Shown: positions 1-9,608, counted from the first letter of the stretch. The stretch is DNA of 64,000 nt from Legionella qingyii (GCF_003184185.1 NZ_QHJG01000016.1:49978-113977); one strand, 5' to 3'. Numbers and translations are program-made. The notes: a model not told the origin generated them from the letters alone.

Positions 1-348
1 CAGACTTCCTGGGCCTTGATAGTCCATAGACTCAGGAACAGCAATAGATAAGCGACACGTGCAAGTACCCAACGTTGCTGTTATTTTGTATCCTTTGTGT
101 GGGTTGGCAAGTGAGGCTTCTAATAAGACGTTTTCACCAACGATACCTCCATCACATAAACCATCAAATACTAAAACCGGGATGTCATCATCGCGTACAA
201 AAAGTAAATCAATGGGAAAGTTATCAACATGTGTAAGCAGACTATTGGGCTTTATACGAAACTTTAACCCACATCGTTGTAAAAGATTCAAAGACTCCTC
301 TGATAAACGACCCTTTTTCTGTAATGCCAAACGTAAACGATTTTTCAC
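1..348 (-). CDS. hisG: ATP phosphoribosyltransferase HisG, N-terminal part (runs off the window start)
   Basis: HisG joins ATP and PRPP to give phosphoribosyl-ATP, the first and feedback-controlled step of histidine synthesis, in the cytoplasm. The reverse strand reads 116 codons from a GTG at 348 without a stop, beginning VKNRLRLALQKKGRLSEES, which matches the usual HisG opening (RLRIALQKKGRLS). Further on, the DNFPIDLLFVRDDDIP and VFDGLCDGGIVGENVL segments fit the family. The C-terminal part lies outside the window. The GTG start overlaps the TGA of the upstream yerC-like gene (TCGTGAAA on the coding strand), so the two are probably translationally coupled. Other his genes would be expected beyond position 1. 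I am confident of the family; the GTG start rests on the overlap. Confidence 0.88.
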   Translation of the reverse strand, partial: MKNRLRLALQKKGRLSEESLNLLQRCGLKFRIKPNSLLTHVDNFPIDLLFVRDDDIPVLVFDGLCDGGIVGENVLLEASLANPHKGYKITATLGTCTCRLSIAVPESMDYQGPGSL

Positions 349-641
349 GATAACTCCGATCTTTTGGCGATTAGTTCATAACCGCCAGTACCAAAACTTA
401 AACAGCGTGCTACACGAGTTATTGTGGTCACGCTAACTCCCGTTTGCTCATGAATCGTGCGGTAGGGAATACCTTGTCTCAATAAAGGAACAACTTGCCA
501 ACGATCTGCCATTGCTTCGAGCTCTGCTGGAGTGCATAAATCGGTAAAAAATTGCAATGCTTCATCTTTGTTCTCAAGCATGCTGATGGCATGCATTAAA
601 TCAGGTAGTGCAGAATGTTTTAGTGTAGTATGTGTTTTCAT
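345..641 (-). CDS. YerC/YecD family TrpR-like transcriptional regulator
   Basis: This is a 98-residue protein of the TrpR-like YerC/YecD family: all-helical, with a C-terminal helix-turn-helix. LCTPAELEAMADRWQVVPLL (about residues 35-54) is the family core, and GIPYRTIHEQTGVSVTTITR (about 57-76) is the recognition helix region. No tryptophan-binding role is implied by the family. Members often sit beside hisG, and here the stop codon overlaps the hisG start. Regulation of histidine biosynthesis is therefore a reasonable inference, not something seen. The ATG at 641 gives the family's normal length of about 100 residues. Confidence 0.85.
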   Translation of the reverse strand: MKTHTTLKHSALPDLMHAISMLENKDEALQFFTDLCTPAELEAMADRWQVVPLLRQGIPYRTIHEQTGVSVTTITRVARCLSFGTGGYELIAKRSELS

Positions 642-766
642 ATTAATGTATTAGCGCGTTATAACATTAATACAATAGTAAAGACTATTTTTAATTCTGT
701 CAATGGAGAAAAGTAGATAAACGATTAATATTGATCTAAAAAAATAGTAGTCTGGGTCTATAAGTT

Positions 767-799
767 AAAAAAATCCCCTCTCCCAGCATTGGGAGAAGG
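767..799 (-). terminator. Intrinsic terminator of pyrE
   Basis: On the reverse strand, downstream of the pyrE stop, CCTTCTCCCA and TGGGAGAGGG pair as a 10-bp stem (one T-G pair) around an ATGC loop. GA and a run of seven T follow. This is a textbook rho-independent terminator pointing away from pyrE. It sits between pyrE and the yerC-hisG unit. Confidence 0.8.
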
Positions 800-862
800 A
801 TAGAGGTGAGGCATCCAGGCTATGAAGCTTCGGCTATGCGTTTAGAATGGAGCGGATCTGGC

Positions 863-1495
863 TTAACAACCATACAAAGATTGATAAGCCTCAAGTTTTT
901 TAACTTGTTCGTTTTGATTTGTACTCTTTAAGTAATCGATTAAATCAAATAAAGTGATAATTGAATACACATCAATGCCCTGTGCTTTAATTTCAGATAA
1001 TGCTGATTCCTTGGTTAGCCCACGTTCGCATCGATCCAGAGCGATAATGACTCCAGTTAATTGGCCACCATGTTGCTTAATCAAAGCCTGTGATTCTCTA
1101 AAAGCGGTACCTGCAGTAATAACATCATCGACAATAATTGTTTTTCCGGACAAGGGGGCACCAATTAATTGGCCTCCTTCACCATGATCTTTTACTTCTT
1201 TACGGTTAAAAGTAACGGTAGATTCTTTTCCTAACTCAGCTAAAGCTATAGCTGTTGCGGTAGCAAGAGGTAGGCCTTTATAAGCGGGCCCAAATAAATG
1301 TTCAAATTGGACTTTATGCTCAAGTAAAGTCTTTGCATAAAAATGTCCTAATTTCCTTAAAGCGTCTCCTTGATAAAATAAGCCTGCATTAAAAAAATAA
1401 GGACTAATACGGCCAGATTTTAAAGTAAACTCACCAAATTTTAATACTTGGCAATCAAGTGCTAATTTTATAAAAGCTGATTTCATCTGATTCAT
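863..1495 (-). CDS. pyrE: Orotate phosphoribosyltransferase
   Basis: PyrE converts orotate and PRPP to orotidine 5'-phosphate in de novo pyrimidine synthesis. The 210-residue product matches the usual bacterial length of about 210. The [19 protein letters not shown] segment (about residues 20-38) is the substrate loop typical of Pyr[12 protein letters not shown] (about 68-78) and [13 protein letters not shown] (about 95-107, the flexible catalytic loop) are followed by the PRPP-binding motif [13 protein letters not shown] (about 119-131). The ATG at 1495 is followed by a second ATG at codon 4; either could be used. A strong terminator follows the gene, and the upstream intergenic region is shared with the divergent cold-shock gene. 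Confidence 0.95.
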   Translation of the reverse strand: MNQMKSAFIKLALDCQVLKFGEFTLKSGRISPYFFNAGLFYQGDALRKLGHFYAKTLLEHKVQFEHLFGPAYKGLPLATATAIALAELGKESTVTFNRKEVKDHGEGGQLIGAPLSGKTIIVDDVITAGTAFRESQALIKQHGGQLTGVIIALDRCERGLTKESALSEIKAQGIDVYSIITLFDLIDYLKSTNQNEQVKKLEAYQSLYGC

Positions 1496-1552
1496 TGTGT
1501 ATTTCCAATAGAAAAAAGTAAGATAAAGATGTTGTTTTTTTTAAAAAAATTC

Positions 1553-1580
1553 TTAACAATCAATAAAAAACTGCTATGCT
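1553..1580 (+). promoter_or_regulatory. Probable sigma-70 promoter of the cold-shock gene
   Basis: TTAACA (1553-1558) and TATGCT (1575-1580) lie 16 bp apart and resemble -35 and -10 boxes. Transcription from about 1587 would give a leader of roughly 130 nt before the csp start at 1719. Long structured leaders are usual for cold-shock genes. The boxes were assigned by eye. Confidence 0.4.
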
Positions 1581-1718
1581 AATCTATATGTAAGGAAACA
1601 ATTCTTACGTATAGTGAATGTTTATTATAACTCAGCGTTTTAATAGTAAATATTTTTGCGCTAAAAATAAACATCTGAAATAGTTGGATAGTAAAGCTTA
1701 AGACAAAGGGGATAGCTA

Positions 1719-1937
1719 ATGTCGCAAAGAGAAACGGGCCATGTAAAATGGTTCAATGAGAAAAAAGGATTTGGATTTATCATTAATGAAAGTGGTGACG
1801 ATATTTTTGTTCATTATAAAGATATCCAAGGTGTAGGATTTAAAACCCTCCATGAAAATGATCCAGTATCCTTTGTGCTTGATAAAGGACCTAAAGGGTT
1901 AAAAGCACAAGACGTTACACTGATTTCCGAACAGTAA
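1719..1937 (+). CDS. Cold-shock domain protein (CspA family)
   Basis: This 72-residue single-domain OB-fold protein binds single-stranded RNA and DNA and melts secondary structure. RNP1 is visible as KGFGFI (about residues 17-22) and RNP2 as DIFVHY (about 28-33). GHVKWFNEKKGFGFI is the hallmark CSD opening. The AAAGGGG upstream of the ATG is a good ribosome-binding site. Whether it is cold-inducible (CspA-like) or constitutive (CspC/E/D-like) cannot be told from the sequence, though the long leader favours post-transcriptional control. Confidence 0.93.
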   Translation: MSQRETGHVKWFNEKKGFGFIINESGDDIFVHYKDIQGVGFKTLHENDPVSFVLDKGPKGLKAQDVTLISEQ

Positions 1938-2238
1938 AGTAACGCATAATATATTCTCAGCTATCGCTGCGTGTTAAGTTTAACCTAGGCTAAGGATTTG
2001 CCGTAACCTGGGTTTACTTCTCATGCAATGAACTTTTTGATTATGGCTACAATCCGGAAATTTTTGTTCTGGTAATGGCTTTTTATTGAGCTTGAGCCCG
2101 AAAATTTAGGGATGTGGCAGTTAGTCAATGATATCTTTTGGCTAAATATTATAAAAACAATAATATAGATCTTGAATTCTTCAAAAACATCTTCATATAT
2201 CCCTATCGTTTGTTTATTTTTTACTTTAAGGGATTTGT
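1938..2238. other. Intergenic region csp-phzF, no gene recognised
   Basis: About 300 bases without a convincing gene. An 85-codon reverse-strand reading frame (2021-2278) overlaps the phzF start, has no family resemblance and is not accepted. The segment around 1961-2015 (ATCGCTGCGTGTTAAG and CCTAGGCTAAGG) resembles decayed intergenic repeat sequence also seen near 27,545 and 44,865. Confidence 0.4.
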
Positions 2239-3027
2239 ATGAAACGTTTGTCCATGTATCAGGTAGATGCATTTGCATCCTCTCTTTTTGAAGGTAATCC
2301 TGCAGCAGTTTGCCCTTTAGATAGTTGGTTAACTGATAAAGAAATGCAAAGTATTGCTTCAGAAAATAATTTATCAGAAACAGCTTTTTTTGTTCCTGAA
2401 GGCGATGGATATTACATAAGATGGTTCACGCCAAATGAAGAGGTTGCTTTATGTGGCCATGCAACCCTTGCCAGTGCTCATGTTATTTTTGAGCAATTAA
2501 ATTTTAAAGGATCGGAAATAAAATTTAATTGCAAAAGTGGGGTACTTATTGTTCGTAAAAATGAAAATGGCATGATGATGGACTTCCCAGCGTTGCCATA
2601 TCATCCAATTGAACTGTCACCAGAGTTACAGCAATTAAATTTAAAAAAACCGCACAAAGTCTTGAAAAGTCAGTTTGATTTAATGTTTGTTTATGAGAAT
2701 GAAAATGACGTAAAAATGGCTGAACCCGATTTGGATGCAGTAGCTCGTTTGGATTACAGAGGCCTCATTTTAACTGCACCAGGAAATAATACAGATGTTT
2801 ATTCACGATGTTTTTATCCAGGATGTAATGTTCCAGAAGATCCTGTAACTGGCTCTGCACATTGCGTTATTGCCCCGTATTGGTGTCAACAATTGAGCAA
2901 ATCACATATTAATGCCCTGCAAGGGGGTAACCGTCAGGGCAAATTGGAGTGTGAAGTAAAAGAAGGACGAGTCTTTCTTTATGGAACAAGCCATCTTTAC
3001 TTGGAAGGGACAATTTACTTGCCATGA
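2239..3027 (+). CDS. PhzF family isomerase/epimerase
   Basis: This 262-residue protein belongs to the PhzF/YddE family of diaminopimelate-epimerase-like proteins. The reaction of most members is unknown; PhzF itself isomerises DHHA in phenazine synthesis. The N-terminal YQVDAFASSLFEGNPAAVC, the LSETAFFV segment with the family's catalytic glutamate (about residue 47), FTPNEEVALCGHATLASAH (about 65-83) and DPVTGSAHCVIAPYW (about 199-213) are all diagnostic. The two halves form the usual pseudo-dimeric fold. No phenazine genes are nearby, so a phenazine role is not supported. The stop overlaps the start of the next gene by 4 bp (ATGA), which suggests co-translation. Confidence 0.88.
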   Translation: MKRLSMYQVDAFASSLFEGNPAAVCPLDSWLTDKEMQSIASENNLSETAFFVPEGDGYYIRWFTPNEEVALCGHATLASAHVIFEQLNFKGSEIKFNCKSGVLIVRKNENGMMMDFPALPYHPIELSPELQQLNLKKPHKVLKSQFDLMFVYENENDVKMAEPDLDAVARLDYRGLILTAPGNNTDVYSRCFYPGCNVPEDPVTGSAHCVIAPYWCQQLSKSHINALQGGNRQGKLECEVKEGRVFLYGTSHLYLEGTIYLP

Positions 3028-3566
3028 ACACTATTGAGACACCAAGACTTTTATTAAGAGCATGGAGCGATGATGATATTGCTCCATTTTTTTCTATGAA
3101 CCAAGATCCCAAGGTAATGGAGTACATTGCTAATTTTTGGACGATGGATATGGTTGCTTCATTTATCGAGCGAATGAATGCACAGCTCGCTGAAAAAAAT
3201 TATACCTTATGGGCTGTAGAAGAAAAAAGTACGCAGGAATTTATGGGTTTTATTGGCTTAAACAGTCCCGCCTGGGAAGCACATTTTACACCATGTGTGG
3301 AAATCGGTTGGCGTTTGGCATTCTCATTTTGGGGTAAGGGCTATGCAACTGAGGGGGCTCAAGCTGTTCTGAATTATGCATTTAATACACTAAAATTAAA
3401 GGAAGTAGTTGCTTTTACTGTGCCTGAAAATTTACGTTCACAACGCGTTATGGAAAAACTCGGAATGATTCGGGATAGGTATGGGGATTTTCTTCACCCT
3501 AAAATTGATCCAGTCAATTCTTTGGCGAAACACTATCTATTTAGGATAAAAAATAATCCAGATTAA
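3024..3566 (+). CDS. GNAT N-acetyltransferase (RimJ/RimL type)
   Basis: This 180-residue acetyl-CoA-dependent acetyltransferase belongs to the RimJ/RimL branch of GNAT. It opens with IETPRLLLRAWSDDDIAPF, the standard start of this subfamily. The core strand and acetyl-CoA loop are at VEIGWRLAFSFWGKGYATEG (about residues 92-111), and VPENLRSQRVMEKLGM (about 133-148) is the conserved C-terminal segment. The substrate is unknown; members act on ribosomal protein N-termini or small molecules. It is translationally coupled to the phzF-like gene. Confidence 0.88.
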   Translation: MNTIETPRLLLRAWSDDDIAPFFSMNQDPKVMEYIANFWTMDMVASFIERMNAQLAEKNYTLWAVEEKSTQEFMGFIGLNSPAWEAHFTPCVEIGWRLAFSFWGKGYATEGAQAVLNYAFNTLKLKEVVAFTVPENLRSQRVMEKLGMIRDRYGDFLHPKIDPVNSLAKHYLFRIKNNPD

Positions 3567-3689
3567 TGTCCATCACTTAATGGAATGATTACATTATTTC
3601 CTTTATTTAATTTACTTAATGACATTATTTGCAGTTCTATTTATCATGAGTGATTTATTTAGAGTGTTCGTATTGGAAAAGGAGTATCT

Positions 3690-4520
3690 ATGACAATCTA
3701 TATGTTTCCTGGGCAAGGATCTCAAGCGAAAGGGATGGGGATCGAATTATTTTCTCATTTCCCTGAGCAAATAAAACAGGCTGATGAGATTTTGGGGTAT
3801 TCCATTAAGGAATTATGCTTGGATGACCCCAAACAACAACTGAGTAAGACCGAATATACTCAACCCGCATTATATGTTATTGAAGCACTATCTTTTTTGG
3901 CCAGAACTGCTGAAGAGCCTGCACCACAATATTTTATAGGACATAGTTTAGGCGAGTATGCTGCTTTATTTGCTGCAGGTGCTTTTGATTTTGTTACAGG
4001 ATTAAAACTGGTGCAAAAACGTGGTGAATTGATGGCCCAAGCAAGTGGTGGGGGAATGTTGGCTGTAATTAATTTACCAGAAGAGCGAATTAAATTTTTA
4101 CTGAGAGCCAATGGATTGGATTCTATAGATTTTGCCAATTTTAATTCACCCAAACAAATTGTTCTTTCCGGACTTGCTGAGGACATTGCCAAGGCTAATG
4201 AATTGCTTGCCAAGGAAGCATTGATGTGTGTCCCATTAAAAGTCAGTGGCGCATTCCATTCTCGTTATATGCAAGCAGCTGCTAATGAATTTGCAAAATT
4301 TATTGCACCGTTTGAGTTCTCTCCACTTCAGACTCAAGTGATTGCTAATGTCACAGCAGAGCCCTATAGCGACACTATGATTAAAGACAATTTGGTAAGG
4401 CAAATTTCTCATCCTGTTCGGTGGACTGAAACGATCCGTTATCTCAAAAATCAAGGTGAAACGGTTTTTATTGAGGTGGGTCCTGGAAATGTATTGACCC
4501 GTTTGGTAGCGCAAATTTAA
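3690..4520 (+). CDS. Malonyl-CoA:ACP transacylase (FabD-like, stand-alone)
   Basis: This 276-residue acyltransferase moves malonyl from CoA to acyl-carrier protein. It opens with YMFPGQGSQAKGMG. The nucleophile elbow is GHSLGEYAALF (Ser about residue 92), followed by the Arg-containing KRGELMAQ (about 110-117) and the catalytic His in VSGAFHSRYM (about 188-197). It ends normally for the family, somewhat shorter than E. coli FabD (309). No fatty-acid synthesis genes flank it, so it is probably not the housekeeping fabD. Stand-alone enzymes of this shape serve trans-AT polyketide synthases or supply a second malonyl loader; which applies here is unknown. A ribosome-binding site (AAAGGAG) lies about 8 bases upstream. 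Confidence 0.85.
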   Translation: MTIYMFPGQGSQAKGMGIELFSHFPEQIKQADEILGYSIKELCLDDPKQQLSKTEYTQPALYVIEALSFLARTAEEPAPQYFIGHSLGEYAALFAAGAFDFVTGLKLVQKRGELMAQASGGGMLAVINLPEERIKFLLRANGLDSIDFANFNSPKQIVLSGLAEDIAKANELLAKEALMCVPLKVSGAFHSRYMQAAANEFAKFIAPFEFSPLQTQVIANVTAEPYSDTMIKDNLVRQISHPVRWTETIRYLKNQGETVFIEVGPGNVLTRLVAQI

Positions 4521-4541
4521 TTATTCCAAAAGAGCAGATAT

Positions 4542-4571
4542 TCCCATAAAAATGAACCACGTTTTATGGGA
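4542..4571. terminator. Stem-loop after the malonyltransferase gene
   Basis: TCCCATAAAA (4542-4551) and TTTTATGGGA (4562-4571) form a perfect 10-bp inverted repeat around a 10-nt loop, 22 bases after the stop. There is no clear U-tract, so it may be a weak terminator or a 3'-end stabiliser. Confidence 0.45.
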
Positions 4572-4667
4572 GTATCGAATTAAATAATTAAAATCTTATA
4601 CGTCGTTATATCCAGTAGAAAAATATCATCTACACTTAATGAGAAATCAATTTACAGGGGATGTGAT

Positions 4668-5546
4668 ATGACGATTCGACTAAAACATGAGCATGGAACA
4701 TTAGAAGCGATAGAACTTTTTCAGCTACAACACCATTTAGCGCTTCCTCGCCTTAAAAACTATTTGCAATCCAAAGGCTCAAGACAATGCAAATCAATAA
4801 AAAAAATTAGTATTGGGCATTCCACTTTGGATGATAAAGATTATAGTGCACTCCATGACATCCTGAAATTATCCTCTAAAGTAAGTGAGGTTTCCTTTTA
4901 TGCGAACCATATTGATACGGAGCACCTCGCTTATTTATTTGATTCATTACCCAATAAAAAACTGAATACAATCAGATTTGTAGATAATTGGATAGGGGAG
5001 AAAGTTCCTGCTCACTTTTTCTCCTTTCTAAAAAAGAAAAAGCTGAACGTTTTGGATTTATCATTAAACTGGTTACGTGATACTGGAGTGCAGTGTTTAT
5101 TAGCAGCATTGGAAACGAATACAGATTTATACGAGTTGGTATTAAGCTGTAATGATTTTAGCTTGGCAGGAATGAATGCTGTGCATCATTTTGTGTTGAA
5201 ACATCCCTCATTAAAAATTTTGGACATATCATACAATAACTTGAATGAAGAATGCGCCAAAGAAATTGCCGCCATGATTACTAAATCACAATCTTTGACT
5301 CACCTTATTATAAGAAGCAACAAAATTGGTGATGTCGGGGCTGAGTATATTTCACAAGCATTAAAATCAAATAATAATTTAAAATATGTAGATTTATCAG
5401 ATAATAAGATTTCAGGGACAGGCTTGTCTCAGCTCGTTCGTGAGGCAGAGACTCATGATAACCTTGAAGAGTTGATATTAAAGTATAATCATCTTCTTCC
5501 TTCAATGTTAAAACCAAACCGATCAGATTTACACGTTTTTTATTGA
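4668..5546 (+). CDS. Leucine-rich repeat protein (ribonuclease-inhibitor type), effector candidate
   Basis: This 292-residue protein has about 7 LRR units of 28 residues and no signal peptide. Visible cores include VSEVSFYANHI, LNVLDLSLNWL, LYELVLSCNDF, LKILDISYNNL, LTHLIIRSNKI, LKYVDLSDNKI and LEELILKYNHL. The regular LxxLxLxxNxL spacing with long helical connectors (AKEIAAMI, AEYISQAL) is the RI-like type, common in eukaryotes and in Legionella effectors. It binds partners through the concave face; the partner is unknown. The start is well supported by CAGGGG before the ATG. Dot/Icm translocation is a genus-level inference, and I see no strong C-terminal E-block. Confidence 0.75.
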   Translation: MTIRLKHEHGTLEAIELFQLQHHLALPRLKNYLQSKGSRQCKSIKKISIGHSTLDDKDYSALHDILKLSSKVSEVSFYANHIDTEHLAYLFDSLPNKKLNTIRFVDNWIGEKVPAHFFSFLKKKKLNVLDLSLNWLRDTGVQCLLAALETNTDLYELVLSCNDFSLAGMNAVHHFVLKHPSLKILDISYNNLNEECAKEIAAMITKSQSLTHLIIRSNKIGDVGAEYISQALKSNNNLKYVDLSDNKISGTGLSQLVREAETHDNLEELILKYNHLLPSMLKPNRSDLHVFY

Positions 5547-5638
5547 TATTATATGCAGAATTATCTAACCGTTCAGTGTAGTATTCACTTTCTGTGATAC
5601 ATGAACGGTTATGTATATTTATCAATGGAGTTTTGCCC

Positions 5639-6931
5639 ATGGGCACTGGTGCTTTTTACCTTTTAAGAGAACGTAGATTTTTGCCTTTCTTTCTGACTCA
5701 ATTTTTTGGTGCGTTCAACGATAATGCCTTCAAGTTGGCAATGCTTACTTTGATTAGTTATCATTTAACACATGACCAAGCTCAATCCGAATTCTACCAG
5801 GCAATAGCAGGTACTTTATTCATAGCACCTTTCTTTCTTCTTTCAGCTACTTCCGGGCAATTGGCAGATAAATATGATAAAGCTTTAGTGACTCGGGTAA
5901 TCAAAATATTAGAAGTATTTTTAATGATTATCGGTAGCTTTGCTTTATATTGGGGCAATATTTTTCTGATGATGTTCACTTTGACTGGTCTAGGAGTACA
6001 TTCAACATTTTTTGGGCCTATAAAATATGCCATTTTACCGGATCATTTACCCCAAAAGGATTTATTAGGGGCGACCGGATTAGTTGATGCAAGTACTTTT
6101 ATCGCCATTTTATTAGGAACTACTATGGGTTCTTTATCCATAGGAATGAACAGCCCAAAACCATACCTGGCTATTTTTTTGACGGTACTTATTGCACTTG
6201 CTGGATTAACTTCAAGTATGTTTATACCTAGAGCCCCATCTCCATCTGAAAAGATAAAAATTGATGCTCAGATTTGGCGAGTGACTTATAAGATGCTGAA
6301 GCAGGTGACAGAGCATTTCGGTATTTTATTATCTATTTTGATTTTATCTTGGTTTTGGTTATTAGGAACAGTAATCCTAACCAAGCTACCTGATTATACG
6401 AATTATGTTTTAGGGGCAAATAATGCTGTTTTCGCATTATTTCTTGCTTTATTTTCAGTAGGAATTGCATGTGGTTCAGTGACGGTGAACTTTATTTTTC
6501 AAGGGAGAATTAACCTGACTATGGTCCCCTGGGCCATGTTCGCCTTTACTTGTTTTTCAATGGATTTGTATTGGGCTACTCCTGAAACAGAACAAGGCTT
6601 ACTCTTTTCATTAAGTAATTTTTTTACATGCTTTGCCCATTGGCGTATTGCTTTTGATTTATTTATGTTGGCTTTTAGTTCCGGCTTATTTTTAGTTCCC
6701 CTATATACCTATTTACAGGTTGCGAGCCCGCCTCATGGCAGAGCTCGAGTTATTGCCACCAATAATATATATAATTCTTTGTTTATGGTTGCAGGGACAC
6801 TTATGGTCATTGGTTTGTTGCATTTTAGTGCTGAAATTCCCCAAATTTTTTTAATTTTGAGTTTATTAAATGCTGTGGTTGCGTTGTTAGCCCGGATTTA
6901 TTTAAAGAGAGTGGTTCTGCCAGCAAAGTAA
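5639..6931 (+). CDS. MFS transporter, LplT (lysophospholipid transporter)-like
   Basis: This 430-residue inner-membrane protein has about 12 predicted helices. The opening FFLTQFFGAFNDNAFKLAM is characteristic of the LplT/Aas-type MFS branch, which flips lysophospholipids inward for re-acylation. The G-rich loop GQLADKYDKALVTR (about residues 62-75) is the MFS signature between helices 2 and 3. In several bacteria this module is fused to an acyltransferase; here it is stand-alone. I chose the ATG at 5639 (after TGGAG) over the longer GTG frame from 5594, because the family begins a few residues before RFLPFF. The substrate is inferred from family only. Confidence 0.78.
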   Translation: MGTGAFYLLRERRFLPFFLTQFFGAFNDNAFKLAMLTLISYHLTHDQAQSEFYQAIAGTLFIAPFFLLSATSGQLADKYDKALVTRVIKILEVFLMIIGSFALYWGNIFLMMFTLTGLGVHSTFFGPIKYAILPDHLPQKDLLGATGLVDASTFIAILLGTTMGSLSIGMNSPKPYLAIFLTVLIALAGLTSSMFIPRAPSPSEKIKIDAQIWRVTYKMLKQVTEHFGILLSILILSWFWLLGTVILTKLPDYTNYVLGANNAVFALFLALFSVGIACGSVTVNFIFQGRINLTMVPWAMFAFTCFSMDLYWATPETEQGLLFSLSNFFTCFAHWRIAFDLFMLAFSSGLFLVPLYTYLQVASPPHGRARVIATNNIYNSLFMVAGTLMVIGLLHFSAEIPQIFLILSLLNAVVALLARIYLKRVVLPAK

Positions 6932-7039
6932 TAAGTTAAAGTGAAGCCGTGGGGCGGCTCAGCGGAACAGGGGTTGGAACTATTCATTCAGATTTGGCTC
7001 CCAAGGTTCTGCTGCGCTGCACCCTAAGCTACTTAGTAT

Positions 7040-7996
<957 letters not shown>

Positions 7997-8037
7997 TTAC
8001 CAAGTTATAACTCGCTTATTTTCTCACTTATTTGAAA

Positions 8038-8054
8038 TTGGCACAATGTTTGCA
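8038..8054 (+). promoter_or_regulatory. Sigma-54 (RpoN) promoter of the flgB operon
   Basis: TTGGCACAATGTTTGCA contains the invariant GG (8040-8041) and GC (8052-8053) exactly 10 bp apart, and matches the -24/-12 consensus TGGCAC-N5-TTGC almost perfectly. It lies 34 bp before the flgB start. Flagellar class II operons in Legionella and Pseudomonas are RpoN/FleQ dependent (established knowledge). An enhancer-binding site for FleQ would be expected but I cannot identify one. Confidence 0.85.
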
Positions 8055-8087
8055 TTTCTTGTTGTACTGACTTTAAAAGGAGGACAT

Positions 8088-8480
8088 ATGGCGTTAGATT
8101 TGGATTCATATTTTGGAATACATGCTAAAGCTTTAGTCGCACGCGATCATAGAGCCTCGCAGTTGGCGAATAACTTAGCCAACGTTAATACACCCAATTA
8201 TAAAGCTCAAGATGTCGATTTCAATGAATTTTTGGCAGCCAGTATGGCTGGCGGTGCGCAAAAGATGGAGGTTACTTCTCCGAATCATATCGATACAAAT
8301 GCGGATTTTTCAGCGAGTTTGAAATATCGGGTTACTTCTCAAATGTCTCTAGATGGAAATACCGTGGATAAAGATTTGGAAACCACCGAATTTGCACGGA
8401 ATTCGCTTAATTATCAAGCCAGTTTGAGTTTTCTTGATAGTAAAATCAAATCCATGATGCTTGCGCTGAAAGGAGAATAG
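8088..8480 (+). CDS. flgB: Flagellar basal-body rod protein FlgB
   Basis: FlgB is a proximal rod subunit, exported by the flagellar type III system into the periplasm. The 130-residue reading begins MALDLDSYFGIHAKALVARD, and the NNLANVNTPNYKAQDVDF rod signature is at about residues 27-44. The frame is open back to 7986, but the ATG at 8088 has a perfect AAAGGAGG ribosome-binding site, lies after the sigma-54 promoter, and gives the family's length. It is the first gene of a tightly spaced operon flgBCDEFGHIJ. Confidence 0.96.
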   Translation: MALDLDSYFGIHAKALVARDHRASQLANNLANVNTPNYKAQDVDFNEFLAASMAGGAQKMEVTSPNHIDTNADFSASLKYRVTSQMSLDGNTVDKDLETTEFARNSLNYQASLSFLDSKIKSMMLALKGE

Positions 8481-8482
8481 CA

Positions 8483-8905
8483 ATGACATTAAGTGCAATT
8501 TTTAATATTGCAGGTTCGGCGTTGACAGCTGAAACAGCTCGTTTGACAACGAGTGCTGAGAATATGAGTAATGCTAACGTAGAAACGGGTAGTGCTGACG
8601 AAGTGTATAAAGCGAAATATCCTATATTCAAAGCAGTACAAGAACATGCAAATCAATGGATGGGAGAACAAATATCTGGGGGAGTTCAACTTAAAGGAAC
8701 TTATGAAAGCAATTTAGATCCTATAAAGCATTATGCACCTGATAACCCTCAAGCAGATCAAAATGGATTTGTTTATACACCGAATGTGAATTATGTTGAA
8801 GAAATGGCGAACGTGATTTCTGCATCAAGGTCATATCAAATGGATATTGAATTGCTCAATACAACAAAACAACTATTACAAAGGACCTTAAGGCTAGGTG
8901 AGTAA
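8483..8905 (+). CDS. flgC: Flagellar basal-body rod protein FlgC
   Basis: FlgC is a rod subunit of 140 residues. It shows the N-terminal helix with SAENMSNANVETG (about residues 26-38; the canonical ANNMAN signature is slightly degenerate). The C-terminal half reads PNVNYVEEMANVISASRSYQ, the conserved FlgC end that forms the rod coiled coil. The gene begins 2 bp after the flgB stop and overlaps the long reading frame of flgD. No signal peptide is present, as expected for type III export. Confidence 0.95.
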   Translation: MTLSAIFNIAGSALTAETARLTTSAENMSNANVETGSADEVYKAKYPIFKAVQEHANQWMGEQISGGVQLKGTYESNLDPIKHYAPDNPQADQNGFVYTPNVNYVEEMANVISASRSYQMDIELLNTTKQLLQRTLRLGE

Positions 8906-8918
8906 GGGAGGAAAGGGA

Positions 8919-9593
8919 ATGTCAACAAATTCAGTTAATGGAACTAACGCATCTAATGCATCATTTAATCAAATTGATGCGACAGCAAAACAAAGCCTGG
9001 GACAACAGGATTTCTTGCGTTTAATGGTGGCTCAAATTCAAAATCAGGATCCCATGCAACCGCAGGTAAATGGTGAGTTTCTCTCACAATTAGCTCAGTT
9101 TAGTACGAATGATGGAGTTGCTAAAATGCAAGAATCGCTGCAACAAATGGCAACTTCTTTACAATCAAATCAGGCTTTACAAGCTTCCGCTTTAGTTGGT
9201 CGTAAAGTTTTGGTAAATAGTAACGCGCTCCAACTGGGGGCGGAAGGAGATTCAAAGGCTGCAGTTGATATTCCACCGGGTCTCAGTAATTTGAATGCAT
9301 CTATTTATTCAGAGTCGGGTGAGCTTATAAAAACGATTCCTTTAGGCCAACCTGCACCAGGATTTTTTCAGTTCAATTGGGATGGTACAGGAAGCGACAA
9401 TAATCGAGTCAAAGAAGGTAAATATAAAATTGAGGTACATGCAGTTTATGGAGGGCAAGAAGTATCATTAAAAACCATGACCTCTGCAAATGTTGATAGT
9501 GTAAGCCTTGGTCAAAATGGAGAAGGATTAAAATTAAATGTAGCAGGAATTGGACCAATATCATTGGATCAAGTAAGACAAATTTCAGTTTAA
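8919..9593 (+). CDS. flgD: Flagellar hook-capping protein FlgD
   Basis: FlgD caps the growing hook and directs FlgE assembly. The 224-residue product carries the N-terminal LGQQDFLRLMVAQIQNQDP hallmark (about residues 27-45) and a FlgD Ig-like/TUDOR region with FQFNWDGTGSDNNRVKEGKY (about 148-167). The open frame starts at GTG 8898 within flgC. The ATG at 8919 directly follows a GGAGGAAAGGG ribosome-binding site and is preferred. Confidence 0.93.
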   Translation: MSTNSVNGTNASNASFNQIDATAKQSLGQQDFLRLMVAQIQNQDPMQPQVNGEFLSQLAQFSTNDGVAKMQESLQQMATSLQSNQALQASALVGRKVLVNSNALQLGAEGDSKAAVDIPPGLSNLNASIYSESGELIKTIPLGQPAPGFFQFNWDGTGSDNNRVKEGKYKIEVHAVYGGQEVSLKTMTSANVDSVSLGQNGEGLKLNVAGIGPISLDQVRQISV

Positions 9594-9608
9594 AAGCAGG
9601 AGGCTAAA

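Noticed and set aside
59..436. 125-codon plus-strand frame at the window start
   Set aside because: It is the antisense shadow of hisG and the YerC-like gene, both of which have clear family matches on the reverse strand.
2021..2278. 85-codon reverse frame upstream of phzF
   Set aside because: It overlaps the phzF start, has no family features, and its composition is that of AT-rich intergenic DNA.
2239..3566. PhzF-GNAT pair as a phenazine biosynthesis locus
   Set aside because: No other phz genes are present, and PhzF-like proteins are widespread outside phenazine pathways.
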